Below are positions 6,759-15,352 of a stretch of 64,000 nucleotides of DNA, piece by piece; position 1 is the first letter of the stretch, and each line of letters starts with the position of its first letter. Source of the DNA: Pseudomonas putida (GTDB lineage: Bacteria > Pseudomonadota > Gammaproteobacteria > Pseudomonadales > Pseudomonadaceae); assembly GCF_005080685.1 (NCBI RefSeq), contig NZ_CP039371.1:5022001-5086000 (forward strand). The letters run 5' to 3'. The notes below the pieces were generated by a model. The model searched no databases. It was not told where the DNA came from and was given only the letters and a program-made list of their open reading frames with translations. The translations under genes and the position numbers were made by a program.

Positions 6759-8198
6759 ATGGCCCTTATGTTTCCGCGCCTGGCGCGCAACTTTGCTCGC
6801 AACGGCTACTACCCCACCGATGAGATCACTCTCGAACGCACACTGCAGGCGCTCACTCCCGCCACTACGGGCAGGATGAGGATCTGCGACCCGTGCGCCG
6901 GCGAGGGTGTTGCCCTTGCTGAAGCAGCTCACCTCCTTGGCCGCGACCAGGTCCAAGCGTTCGCCGTCGAGTACGATCGCGAACGCGCGGATCACGCCCG
7001 TAGCCTACTCGACCGGGTGCTGCACAGCGACCTCTTCGATACCTTGATCAGCCGCCAGTCGTTCGGCTTGCTCTGGCTCAACCCACCCTACGGTGACCTG
7101 GTCGCAGATCACTCCGGTGCATCTCAATATCAAGGCAGCGGCCGCCGGCGTCTGGAGAAAGCCTTTTATCAACGCTGCCTTCCGCTTCTGCAGTACGGCG
7201 GCGTGATGGTGCTCATCGTTCCTCACTACGTGCTGGACGACGAGCTGACTGGATGGCTGAGCAATCACTTCGCCGACCTATGCGTGTACGGTGCTGCAGA
7301 CCCCACCTTCAAACAGGTGGTGATCTTCGGCATACGTGTGCGCCGGCACGACCTGGCCCGGGCTTACACCAACCAGGTTAGGTCTCGCCTGCAGGCGATC
7401 GGCGCCGGGCAGGAACAGGCCGAGGAGATCCCAGCCATCTGGCCATGGGAGCCGTACCTTGTCCCGCCAGCCGCTAGCGAGCTGGAGCATTTCTACCGCA
7501 TTACCCTGGAGCCCGAGCAATTCGCCGCCGAGATTCTGCGGTTACGGGGGCTCTGGCCCGACTTCAACTTGCACTTCGGGCAAGCCGGCCTTCAACCTCG
7601 AGCCCCGGTCCGCGAGCTTTCCCGCTGGCACCTCGCACTGGCCCTGGCCGCCGGTGCAATCTCCGGTGTTGTACGCTCGAAGTCGGGACGGACCTTGGTC
7701 GTGAAAGGTGATACCTACAAGGACAAGGTCCGCAAGACCGAATTCACCGAGGACGAGAAGGGAAACGTCTCAGAAGTCAGGATCCTCACCGACCGCTTCA
7801 TCCCGATCATCCGTGCTTGGGAGATGACCCCTTCCTCAGTGCATCACGGCCAGGTCCTGATCATCAGTTCCTCGCCAGCGAGCACCGACGTAGCGCCTGC
7901 AGTTGACGTACCAGTCACAGCACCGCTGTTTAACCCAGGACAGATCGTGATGACTGCCGCTATCAGCCACCTGGTGGAAACCGGGCAGCTCAACCCCACC
8001 CCTGCGCTGAATCGCCACCTGGCTGGCGACTGGGGCGAGCTATGCGATGTGGACAGAGCTTCCAATCAGCTCGCACTTACCCACGGAGATCGTTTGTTCT
8101 CAAGTTACGACATTGACGCCGGCAACGAGTCCAAGCTCTGGATCATCACGGAAGCCGACCGAAGCTACACAACCTTGCTGTTCCCCAGCGACTACTGA
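6759..8198 (+). CDS. DUF6094-type putative DNA methyltransferase
   Basis: The 479-residue product starts MALMFPRLARNFARNGY after AAGGAACGCTT. Residues about 35-75 contain the SAM-binding motif I (RICDPCAGEGVALAEAAHLL) and motif II (AFAVEYDRERADHA). The catalytic motif LLWLNPPYGD (about 108-117) is an NPPY-type adenine or cytosine amino-methylase signature. Next comes a beta/alpha segment LLQYGGVMVLIVPHYVLDDE typical of this family. The C-terminal half (about 230-479) lacks a known domain. It lies 100 bases before an SNF2-like helicase gene, and this pair recurs in Pseudomonas conjugative islands. The target base is inferred, not shown. Confidence 0.85.
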   Translation: MALMFPRLARNFARNGYYPTDEITLERTLQALTPATTGRMRICDPCAGEGVALAEAAHLLGRDQVQAFAVEYDRERADHARSLLDRVLHSDLFDTLISRQSFGLLWLNPPYGDLVADHSGASQYQGSGRRRLEKAFYQRCLPLLQYGGVMVLIVPHYVLDDELTGWLSNHFADLCVYGAADPTFKQVVIFGIRVRRHDLARAYTNQVRSRLQAIGAGQEQAEEIPAIWPWEPYLVPPAASELEHFYRITLEPEQFAAEILRLRGLWPDFNLHFGQAGLQPRAPVRELSRWHLALALAAGAISGVVRSKSGRTLVVKGDTYKDKVRKTEFTEDEKGNVSEVRILTDRFIPIIRAWEMTPSSVHHGQVLIISSSPASTDVAPAVDVPVTAPLFNPGQIVMTAAISHLVETGQLNPTPALNRHLAGDWGELCDVDRASNQLALTHGDRLFSSYDIDAGNESKLWIITEADRSYTTLLFPSDY

Positions 8199-8300
8199 CC
8201 CTCGCCTCACGGCAGTCCACTCCACATAACCCCGCAGGGTATGCCGATACCCGCTGGGGCTCGTGCATGCCCTGCTTTCCATCGCCTGCAGGAGATGCAC

Positions 8301-10550
8301 ATGAACGCACTGACCCACCCGGCCACCTCGGCCCATTCCTCACTGAACATCAACCTGACCGACTTCATCGATGAGTTCGGCGACGAGCTCCTGGCGTCAC
8401 TCAACCGCTCCAACCCTCCGGTGTACACCGGCAGCATCAACGAACAGCGCCAAGCGGTGATGGCAAATCTCAAGCGCACGCCCTTTGTGGCGCAAGCTGA
8501 GGTTGTCCAAGCCATTACGGCACTGCTACTCGATCGCAACGAGCAAGCTGCGATCATCAACGCCGAGATGGGTACCGGGAAGACGATGATGGCCATCGCA
8601 GTCGCTGCCGTGCTCCACGCAGCAGGCTACCGTCGAACCCTCGTCATCTCTCCCCCCCATCTGGTCTACAAATGGCGGCGCGAGATCCTGGAAACCACGC
8701 CAGACGCCCGCGTCTGGGTACTCAACGGCCCGGACACGCTGGTCAAGCTACTCAAGCTGCGTGACCAATCGGGGCAACCCTACGACGGCCGGCCGGAGTT
8801 CTTCATCCTCGGCCGCGTCCGGATGCGGATGGGTTTCCACTGGCGGCTCGCCTGCTGGAAGCGGCGTGCTGCACGTGGCCAGCTGCTGGCGGCATGTCCA
8901 GATTGTGGCCAGGTCCTCGAGGACCTGGAAGGCAACCTGGTCACCGTGGATGAATTCGAGCGCGGTGATCGCCGTCGCAACTGCACGGCCTGCAACGCTG
9001 CCCTCTGGACGCTTATGCGCCCAGGCAAAGCCGATAGTGGGGACCGACGCTCGACGATCCTGAAGTCGATGTGCCGGATACCGACGATCGGCCCGGTCCG
9101 GGCGGAACGACTGCTGAACGACTTCGGCGAGGACTTTCTGGCCTCGATGCTGGTGGACAACGTCTCAGAGTTCATCAACTTGATGGACGCGAAAGGCAAC
9201 TTCGTCTTCAGCGACCGCCAGGCCAAGCGCATGGAGCGGGCGATGGCCAACATCGAGTTCGGATTCGGCGAAGGCGGCTACCAGCCGACAGAGTTCATCA
9301 AGCGCTACCTACCCGATGGCTTCTTCGACCTGCTGGTTGTCGACGAGGGGCATGAGTACAAGAACAGCGGTTCGGCCCAGGGCCAGGCCATGGGGGTGTT
9401 GGCCGCAAAGGCGCGTAAAACCGTGCTCCTTACCGGGACCTTGATGGGTGGCTACGCCGACGACCTGTTCTACCTCCTGTTCCGCATCCTCACCCAGCGC
9501 ATGATCGAGGACGGCTACCGACCCAACGCACGCGGCAGTATGGCTCCTGCAGCCATGTCGTTCATGCGCGATCACGGCGTGCTCAAGGACATCTACACCG
9601 AGCGCGATGGCGATTCGCACAAGACCGCCAAGGGCAAGAAGCTGTCGGTACGCACCGTGAAAGCCCCAGGCTTCGGCCCTAAAGGCATCCACCGGTTCGT
9701 GCTGCCCTTCACAGTGTTCCTGAAGCTCAAGGATATCGGTGGCAATGTGCTGCCCAGCTACCAGGAGGAGTTCATCGACGTGCCCATGGCGCCGGAGCAG
9801 GCCTCGGCCTACCAGCGCTTGGCGGCCACGTTGACCACTGAACTCCGCCAGGCCCTGGCCCGTAGAGACACTACCCTCCTGGGAGTGGTGCTCAATGTGT
9901 TGCTGGCCTGGCCGGATTGCTGCTTCCGATCGGAGATGGTCAAACATCCGCGTACCCGCGACACGCTGGCCTTTGTACCGGCGCTCTTCGGTGACGCTGA
10001 ACTGATGCCCAAGGAGCTCGCGCTGATGAACCTGTGCCTCGAGGAGAGGGCGAAAGGCCGCAAGGTCCTTGCATATACCGTCTACAGCGGGACGCGCGAC
10101 ACCACGTCTAGGCTGAAGAAGGTCCTCGAGCAGGCAGGCCTCCGCGTTGCAGTACTGCGGGCCACGGTGGAAACAGCTAGGCGCGAGGACTGGATCCTCG
10201 ACCAGGTCGACCGCGGTGTCGACGTGCTGCTCACCAACCCGGAGCTGGTCAAGACCGGTCTGGACCTACTGGACTTCCCAACCATCGCCTTCCTGCAGAC
10301 GGGGTACAACGTGTACACCCTACAGCAGGCCGCGCGGCGTTCGTGGAGGATCGGGCAGAAACACCCGGTGCGTGTGGTCTTCTTCGGCTACGCCGGCAGC
10401 TCGCAGATCACCTGCCTGCAGCTGATGGCCAAGAAGATCGCAGTGGCGCAGAGCACTTCGGGCGATGTACCGGAATCAGGGCTTGACTCCCTGAACCAGG
10501 ATGGGGATTCGGTCGAGATGGCGCTCGCACGACAACTAATCGCTGCGTAA
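8301..10550 (+). CDS. SNF2/superfamily 2 helicase-like ATPase
   Basis: The 749-residue protein starts MNALTHPATSAHSS after GCAGGAGATGCAC. Walker A is NAEMGTGKTMMAIAVAAVL (about residues 88-106) and Walker B with the DEGH box is LLVVDEGHEYKN (about 342). Motif III-like LLTGTLMGGYADD follows. The C-terminal lobe ends in AARRSWRIGQKHPVRVVFF (motif VI), an SNF2 signature. A zinc-ribbon insertion lies between (CPDCG about 198 and CTACN about 228). It probably remodels or translocates on DNA; in this island family it travels with the methylase upstream. A strong terminator follows its stop. Confidence 0.9.
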   Translation: MNALTHPATSAHSSLNINLTDFIDEFGDELLASLNRSNPPVYTGSINEQRQAVMANLKRTPFVAQAEVVQAITALLLDRNEQAAIINAEMGTGKTMMAIAVAAVLHAAGYRRTLVISPPHLVYKWRREILETTPDARVWVLNGPDTLVKLLKLRDQSGQPYDGRPEFFILGRVRMRMGFHWRLACWKRRAARGQLLAACPDCGQVLEDLEGNLVTVDEFERGDRRRNCTACNAALWTLMRPGKADSGDRRSTILKSMCRIPTIGPVRAERLLNDFGEDFLASMLVDNVSEFINLMDAKGNFVFSDRQAKRMERAMANIEFGFGEGGYQPTEFIKRYLPDGFFDLLVVDEGHEYKNSGSAQGQAMGVLAAKARKTVLLTGTLMGGYADDLFYLLFRILTQRMIEDGYRPNARGSMAPAAMSFMRDHGVLKDIYTERDGDSHKTAKGKKLSVRTVKAPGFGPKGIHRFVLPFTVFLKLKDIGGNVLPSYQEEFIDVPMAPEQASAYQRLAATLTTELRQALARRDTTLLGVVLNVLLAWPDCCFRSEMVKHPRTRDTLAFVPALFGDAELMPKELALMNLCLEERAKGRKVLAYTVYSGTRDTTSRLKKVLEQAGLRVAVLRATVETARREDWILDQVDRGVDVLLTNPELVKTGLDLLDFPTIAFLQTGYNVYTLQQAARRSWRIGQKHPVRVVFFGYAGSSQITCLQLMAKKIAVAQSTSGDVPESGLDSLNQDGDSVEMALARQLIAA

Positions 10551-10556
10551 TTTGAA

Positions 10557-10580
10557 GGCCACCCGATGGTGGCCTTTTTT
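10557..10580 (+). terminator. Rho-independent terminator after helicase gene
   Basis: Stem GGCCACC (10557-10563), loop CGAT, GGTGGCC (10568-10574), then six T. It ends the rightward island transcript and separates it from the leftward, AT-richer block. Confidence 0.9.
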
Positions 10581-10628
10581 AATTGGCAGAACACCAAGTC
10601 CCCAAGAAAATAGATCAAGCTGTTGAAA

Positions 10629-11537
10629 TTAGCTAGCACACTTTTTTTCGGGGTAGAATTTATAGTAGGTTTCAAGCGCTCTTTCCTTACACCGCCTCAA
10701 CTCATCGATATTCCGGTCAATCCATTGGTAAATATCACTGACAGGATAGGCGGGATCATCTGTACGGAGGCTGATGAAAGACTTTTCCTCAAACTCAATA
10801 AAGCAGGTATTTCCGCCACCACGAACGCAGACAATGCTTTTTTCAAGAGGCTCATCACACATAATGCTAGCATGAACGGTCTCGTGCCGGTGCAAGGGCT
10901 TAATAATTCCGGCCAAGTCATTGTGAGCTATGGGACCAACGCATTCCACACCAGCTAACGCCATTTCAACGCGACCATGTGCATCAAAGTCATACGTCAC
11001 ATATTCTCGCCCCACCTTGTAGTCTACTGCTTGAACCACATCTGGCGAAACTTTTCCAAAATACAGATACCAAGTTGACTCCTTCGAATTCCCTTTCTTT
11101 TTGTGTAAGCGAAACAGCTCCTCATCTGACAAACTGTTTAGATCGTGAAATGCAGATAGGCCAATGTGCTTAGCCCAACGCTTGGGGGCATTGACCAATT
11201 TGCACCACTTCTCGAACGAAATCAGGCCCCTAATTTGGCCATCGACAACTTGGTATGAAGGAAGATCCTGCGAGTCATAGGTCAGACGTACACGAGTCTT
11301 ATCAAAGGTAAATTTGTTACGCAGCACCCCTTGTACTCGCTTTGCCTTATGCGCTTGGCTTTCCGTCAAAGTGTGTTTTCCTGTGGGAACCCCCGTACCC
11401 TCGGGGAACGGCAGGCTCGTAAACCATACCACTCCATGAATGATCTTGCCTTGAGGGTCTTCAAGATGCCCGATTGTAAGTCCTTCTGACAGAATGCCCT
11501 TGGCAAGAGTCGCGGCAGTGTAATGATACAATTTCAT
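10629..11537 (-). CDS. Orphan protein with N-terminal KLYHYT motif
   Basis: The 302-residue product starts MKLYHYTAATLAKGILSEG, set by AAGGATGTTT just upstream; the frame extends to 11582 but without a better site. The opening K-L-Y-H-Y-T...IL..GL resembles the first strand of ADP-ribosyltransferase-like folds (Arr, DarT, RES type), and the region also has VVWFTSLPFPEGTG. This similarity is weak and by eye. The C-terminus ends YQWIDRNIDELRRCKERALE. The gene is clearly less GC-rich than its neighbours and stands alone, suggesting later acquisition. A toxin or defence role is a guess. Confidence 0.65.
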   Translation of the reverse strand: MKLYHYTAATLAKGILSEGLTIGHLEDPQGKIIHGVVWFTSLPFPEGTGVPTGKHTLTESQAHKAKRVQGVLRNKFTFDKTRVRLTYDSQDLPSYQVVDGQIRGLISFEKWCKLVNAPKRWAKHIGLSAFHDLNSLSDEELFRLHKKKGNSKESTWYLYFGKVSPDVVQAVDYKVGREYVTYDFDAHGRVEMALAGVECVGPIAHNDLAGIIKPLHRHETVHASIMCDEPLEKSIVCVRGGGNTCFIEFEEKSFISLRTDDPAYPVSDIYQWIDRNIDELRRCKERALETYYKFYPEKKCAS

Positions 11538-11640
11538 AAACATCCTTATTTCTTTAACAAACCCAAATATCTGGTTGCACAACTTCTAAAACCTGAGGAC
11601 TCTGGTTTTTATAGCTGCTCAACGCGCTCATCGGAATTTC

Positions 11641-11882
11641 CTATGAATTTTGCAAATTCCCCAAGATTGCATCAAGTTCATCGTTCAACCGGTCATGCAC
11701 TTCCTGACTTACGACCCCATGAAGCAACAGCGCTGCCAGATAGCCCAGCGTGCACATCGAAAAGCCTGCTGATTTGTCGAGTCGCCTTCCGCACGCTGTA
11801 TGTTTTCTTCCAGCAGGAGGAACTGACGGCGCGCCTAGTCAATCGTTTGAGGGCTATCTTTTTCGGTTTGAATCTTAGGCAT
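11641..11882 (-). pseudogene. Degraded small gene (stop and frameshift)
   Basis: The complement begins MPKIQTEKDSPQTID, hits a stop, continues RRQFLLLEENIQRAEGDS, then shifts frame to RLDKSAGFSMCTLGYLAALL and ends VHDRLNDELDAILGNLQNS. The peptide quality on both sides of the breaks suggests one former gene of about 80 codons, broken by a nonsense codon and a frameshift. Alternatively, only the last 38 codons from an internal ATG are translated. Family not recognised. Confidence 0.3.
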
Positions 11883-11985
11883 TTCTGAACTTCCTTCTGA
11901 TTGCCAAGGTGCAATGCACGATTTTTTGCGATATCGGCTACTCTGGCGATGGGGCTGGGTTAGCGGTATACATGGCGCGTCTCAC

Positions 11986-12234
11986 CTACGTGGTCCACCC
12001 TGGACCACGAACTCCTGATTCCCAAAAGCCCAACCGGCCACCCATCTGAGGCAAGGGCGACAGAGAAACTCGCCCGCAGTAAGAACAGCGCTTAGCCCCT
12101 CCATGTGCCTTGATCTGAGTGCGGACTTCCTCCGGGAATAGCGATAACAACTTGTCGCCAATAGTGGCCTGCCGATTTGCTTGCCCCCCCGAGCATCTGT
12201 CGGGGCAATAGCCTGGTGGGTGGGTACGCATCAT
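11986..12234 (-). CDS. Small zinc-finger-like protein
   Basis: The 82-residue product MMRTHPPGYCPDRCSGGQ has Cys pairs at CPDRC and at RCSYCGRV (about residue 51-58), a possible treble-clef or zinc ribbon. AGGAAAAGTCG in the end of the upstream zinc-ribbon gene gives its ribosome site, nine bases after that stop, so the two form an operon. The role is unknown. Confidence 0.5.
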   Translation of the reverse strand: MMRTHPPGYCPDRCSGGQANRQATIGDKLLSLFPEEVRTQIKAHGGAKRCSYCGRVSLSPLPQMGGRLGFWESGVRGPGWTT

Positions 12235-12243
12235 CGACTTTTC

Positions 12244-12429
12244 CTACATGTTCGTTTTGATTGGAAACGTCTCAAAACAACCGCTGGAATGAGACTTGAA
12301 GAGGTGTCCGCAATATGGGCACTCATAGCTGACCTTTTCAACCCAAGCATGCTCTCCACCAGTTTCGACTAGCCTAAATTGTTTCTGGCATGGAGCGTTG
12401 ACGCACTTTTCAATCGTTTCAGTGGGCAT
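12244..12429 (-). CDS. Small zinc-ribbon protein
   Basis: The 61-residue product starts MPTETIEKCVNAPCQKQFRL. Cys pairs KCVNAPC and ECPYCGHLFKS form a classical four-cysteine zinc ribbon. CCAGGAACAGTC supports this start rather than the ATG at 12480. It is followed by a second small Cys-rich gene. Proteins of this type are common in proteobacterial islands; function unknown. Confidence 0.6.
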   Translation of the reverse strand: MPTETIEKCVNAPCQKQFRLVETGGEHAWVEKVSYECPYCGHLFKSHSSGCFETFPIKTNM

Positions 12430-12567
12430 GACTGTTCCTGGCCAGTAGATCTCTAGACGAAGAAAGGACCAAGCAAACATTACTGATGTCGCTATGCCAT
12501 CGCAACCTCAAATGCATGTCGGATGCCGCTTGGTCTACGGTCAAATATGGCTTGAAGTGTTCTCCAG

Positions 12568-13212
12568 CTAGGTCCGCTCGACCACGGTGAGTCGGTCAGC
12601 CGGGTAGCAACGCATGAAGTCCGCACTCGCCTCCACTGGCGCCGCTAGCCAGTCGCGGTAAAGGCCCCGGGGCAGAATGACCACCATTCGCTTTTCGTCC
12701 GCAGGTCGATGGTAGTTGCGCATGATCTCATGCGTGTCGGCATTGACCGTTAGCATCGTGTAGGAGTGCACCGTCTGGCGTGTGTTGGGATCGCGCCATT
12801 TCTCCCAGAGGCCCGCGATGCCCATCACCTCACCGTCAGCGCGGGCAATCCGGGTGGCCACTGCCTTTCCAGACCGCCAATCAGGCTCGTAGATCGCAGC
12901 GGCTGGGATAATGCAGTGCTGTGCTCGCCGCCATGCATTGCGATAAGACGGTTTTTCCGCAACGGTTTCCGAGCGGGCGTTGTAGGTGCGCCTGCAAATC
13001 TTGGTGTCTTTGCTCCATTGAGGTATCAATCCGAACGAACCATGCAGCACCTCCAATCCAAGGCCTTCATCGTCCATCTCACCAACGCTCGTCGAGCAGC
13101 GTAGAAACGGTCCAAGATAGCCAGGCCAAAGATCTAGGGTGCTTTGCTCGACCTGTACGCCAAATGTGGCTGCAAGTTGGCCAGGTGTCGGCGCCTCGTA
13201 ATGACTGCACAT
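12568..13212 (-). CDS. yedK: SOS response-associated peptidase (YedK/HMCES family)
   Basis: HMCES/YedK proteins crosslink to abasic sites in single-stranded DNA through Cys2. The 214-residue product starts MCSHYEAPTPGQLAATFGVQ, keeping Cys2 after Met removal. The start is fixed by this motif and by CGAGGAG upstream; the longer frame to 13311 is rejected. Conserved blocks include NARSETVAEKPSYRNAWRRA (about residue 101), IAGLWEKWRDP, and the HxR..K region NYHRPADEKRMVVILP that supplies the conserved histidine. It faces umuD across a LexA box, so SOS induction is likely. Confidence 0.9.
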   Translation of the reverse strand: MCSHYEAPTPGQLAATFGVQVEQSTLDLWPGYLGPFLRCSTSVGEMDDEGLGLEVLHGSFGLIPQWSKDTKICRRTYNARSETVAEKPSYRNAWRRAQHCIIPAAAIYEPDWRSGKAVATRIARADGEVMGIAGLWEKWRDPNTRQTVHSYTMLTVNADTHEIMRNYHRPADEKRMVVILPRGLYRDWLAAPVEASADFMRCYPADRLTVVERT

Positions 13213-13281
13213 CGATGGAAACTCCTCGTTTATCGGAATCCACACGCTTAGGCATTGACCGGATCGCGATCTATCAGTTAA

Positions 13282-13297
13282 CTGTATGTTTATACAG
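13282..13297. promoter_or_regulatory. LexA box (SOS operator)
   Basis: CTGTATGTTTATACAG matches the CTG-N10-CAG LexA consensus with an AT-rich centre. It lies 20 bases before umuD and 70 bases before the divergent yedK start, so one site may control both. Confidence 0.9.
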
Positions 13298-13316
13298 CCA
13301 TCTGAGTCCATCCGTC

Positions 13317-13745
13317 ATGTCCATCAGATTCTTGGGAACGCCCATCGGTGGCCCTGCCCTGTTGCCGGTCTACTCGTTCCGTGTGCCGGCTGGATTCCCG
13401 TCGCCTGCAGCGGACCATCTGGAGCGGCAAATTTCCTTGGATGAATTGTTTGACCTGCGAGCACCGCATGTGTACCTGGTCCAGGTCGAGGGCGACAGCA
13501 TGCAGGGGGCCGGTATTTTTTCCGGCGATCTCTTGATCGTAGACCGTAGCAGCGATGCCGAGCACGGCGACATCGTTATCGCGGCAATCAACACCGAGCC
13601 GGTGTGCAAGCGGTTGCATCGACGCAATGGGGTGGTGATCCTGCAGTCGGAAAACCCCGCCTATCCTCCCAGGCACGTCATGGAAGGCGACGACCTGGTG
13701 ATCTGGGGCGTGGTTCGCTACAGCGTGCGTGATCATGCCCAGTGA
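13317..13745 (+). CDS. umuD: UmuD-like SOS mutagenesis protein
   Basis: The 142-residue S24-family protein starts MSIRFLGTPIGGPALLPVYS. The RecA-assisted self-cleavage site is likely the Ala-Gly in RVPAGFPSPAADH (about 24-25). The catalytic serine lies in VEGDSMQGAGI (about 61) and the lysine in EPVCKRLHR (about 99). After cleavage, UmuD prime joins UmuC to form Pol V. The frame is open far upstream but the LexA box fixes the 5 prime end. It overlaps umuC by 11 bases. Confidence 0.93.
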   Translation: MSIRFLGTPIGGPALLPVYSFRVPAGFPSPAADHLERQISLDELFDLRAPHVYLVQVEGDSMQGAGIFSGDLLIVDRSSDAEHGDIVIAAINTEPVCKRLHRRNGVVILQSENPAYPPRHVMEGDDLVIWGVVRYSVRDHAQ

Positions 13746-15009
13746 CCAGGTGTTCGCCCTGATCGACTGCAACTCGTTCTATGCGAGCTGTGAGCGCGTC
13801 TTCCGGCCGGATCTGGCCAAGACCCCTATCGTGGTGTTGAGCAACAACGACGGCTGTGTGATCGCCCGGTCGTATGACGCCAAGCCGTTCGTCAAAATGG
13901 GTGAACCTTATTTTCAGTGCAAGGAGAAGCTCCGCCGTCACGGCATCGTCGCGTTCTCATCGAATTACGCGTTATATGGCGACATGAGCGAGCGAGTCAT
14001 GTCGCTGATCGAGTCGATGGTGCCCGCCAGTGAAGTCTATTCAATCGATGAATGCTTTGCTGATCTCACGGGCGTGACAGGCGATCTAACCCAGCTCGGT
14101 CGCGATATCCGAGCAAAAATTCTGCGTTGCACAGGCATCCCTGTAGGGGTCGGTATCGCACGCACCAAGACTTTGTCGAAGCTTGCCAACCACACAGCCA
14201 AGCGCTTACAGCAGGTTACCGGCGGGGTCGTGGATATCACCAAGCCATTCGAGCGCGACTGGGTGCTGCGCAATACCGAAGTCAAGGAGGTCTGGGGGAT
14301 TGGCCGGAGGATGACCACTCACCTTGAAAGCATGGGTATCAAGACCGCAATGGACCTGGCCCGGGCTGATCCGCGTATGTTGCGCGATAAGTTCAGTGTG
14401 GTGATCGAGAAAACTGCTCGGGAGCTCGCCGGTACACCGTGCCTGGAGCTGGACGATCCTGCCCCCCCAAAACAGGAAATCTGCTGCAGTCGGATGTTCG
14501 GCAAGCGACTAACTGAACTGGCCCCGATCAAACAGGCGGTGGCCACCTACTCAGGGAGAGCGGCTGAAAAGCTGCGTGCCCAGGGCTCGGTTTGCAAACG
14601 CATGCGAGTGTCGATACGCACTGGCATGTTCAACCCTGACGAGGCCCACTTTGCCAAGGGCGTCCTTGTAGAGCTGCCGTATCCCACGAATGACACTCTA
14701 CTGTTAACCAGAGCCGCTACGGAAGCGGTAGAACAGGTCTACCAGGCCGGCTACCGCTACAGTAAGGCCGAGGTTTTGCTCCTCGACCTACGACAGCCAG
14801 GTGAGTTCACCGATGACCTGTTCGCCGCTACTCAGCCGGTAGCGTCCAACCGTCTCATGGCGGTAATGGACAGCGTAAATCAGCGGTACGGCAGAGGTAC
14901 CCTGAGGTCGGCCACTGTACCGAGCAATCCCGACTGGGGGATGCGCCGTGAACTTATAAGCCAGTCGTTCACAACCCGGATAGACCAGTTGTGGCGTGTC
15001 TATTGCTGA
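13735..15009 (+). CDS. umuC: UmuC-like translesion DNA polymerase (Y family)
   Basis: The 424-residue protein starts MPSDQVFALIDCNSFYASCE (a GTG six bases earlier is possible). The N-terminal D-x-N-S-F-Y-A-S-C-E block provides one catalytic aspartate and the steric gate region. SNNDGCVIARSYDAK, then SIDECFADLTGV (about residues 102-113), gives the remaining acidic catalytic pair. Helix-hairpin-helix region EVWGIGRRMTTHLESMGI and C-terminal UmuC domain (about 300-424) follow. Length is normal, no frameshift. It forms an SOS operon with umuD. Confidence 0.93.
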   Translation: MPSDQVFALIDCNSFYASCERVFRPDLAKTPIVVLSNNDGCVIARSYDAKPFVKMGEPYFQCKEKLRRHGIVAFSSNYALYGDMSERVMSLIESMVPASEVYSIDECFADLTGVTGDLTQLGRDIRAKILRCTGIPVGVGIARTKTLSKLANHTAKRLQQVTGGVVDITKPFERDWVLRNTEVKEVWGIGRRMTTHLESMGIKTAMDLARADPRMLRDKFSVVIEKTARELAGTPCLELDDPAPPKQEICCSRMFGKRLTELAPIKQAVATYSGRAAEKLRAQGSVCKRMRVSIRTGMFNPDEAHFAKGVLVELPYPTNDTLLLTRAATEAVEQVYQAGYRYSKAEVLLLDLRQPGEFTDDLFAATQPVASNRLMAVMDSVNQRYGRGTLRSATVPSNPDWGMRRELISQSFTTRIDQLWRVYC

Positions 15010-15056
15010 TAGAGCCAGGCGCGCGCCCGGCGATCATCTGTTCAACCGGGAACCAT

Positions 15057-15350
15057 TCAAAAAAGTGCCTGTGTCAAGCCCCAAGTGAAAATCGCTAGGG
15101 GCTCAAAATCATATACAGGGCTTGAGGTTAGCTCTACTTCGGGCCGCTTTGCGAGGTTGCGGCTTCGTGGGCTAGGAGTCACATAAGAGCGTCGCGGTAG
15201 AAAGCCGGAGCGTACTGCGTCGAGGGCGATTGCCAGCAGACGGCAGGCTTGCTCGGCCATCATAGCCCAATCGGTCGCAGCGCTCCAGAACGAAGAACGC
15301 GCAGCGTCGGGCTGCGCGTTCGAGGGTGCGTCGGCAATGCGTCCATGCAT
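15057..15350 (-). CDS. Doubtful 97-aa reading frame at element junction
   Basis: The frame encodes MHGRIADAPSNAQPDAARSS, and ends SPVYDFEPLAIFTWGLTQAL. Its start overlaps nothing, and it stops just past umuC, at the edge of the Tn4371-type backbone. No RBS, domain or localisation signal is evident. It is listed because this stretch is otherwise empty and similar frames are often annotated at island ends; it may be an artefact of GC-rich DNA. The element end may lie in 15.01-15.35 kb; no convincing direct-repeat att core was found. Confidence 0.25.
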   Translation of the reverse strand: MHGRIADAPSNAQPDAARSSFWSAATDWAMMAEQACRLLAIALDAVRSGFLPRRSYVTPSPRSRNLAKRPEVELTSSPVYDFEPLAIFTWGLTQALF

Positions 15351-15352
15351 TG

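Noticed and set aside
11523..11888. 121-residue rightward frame
   Set aside because: It overlaps the start of the orphan gene and the broken leftward gene; peptide quality is poor.
15040..15110. Attachment site core of the Tn4371 type
   Set aside because: The A-rich stretch near 15055 does not match the short cores I recall and no second copy is available in the window.
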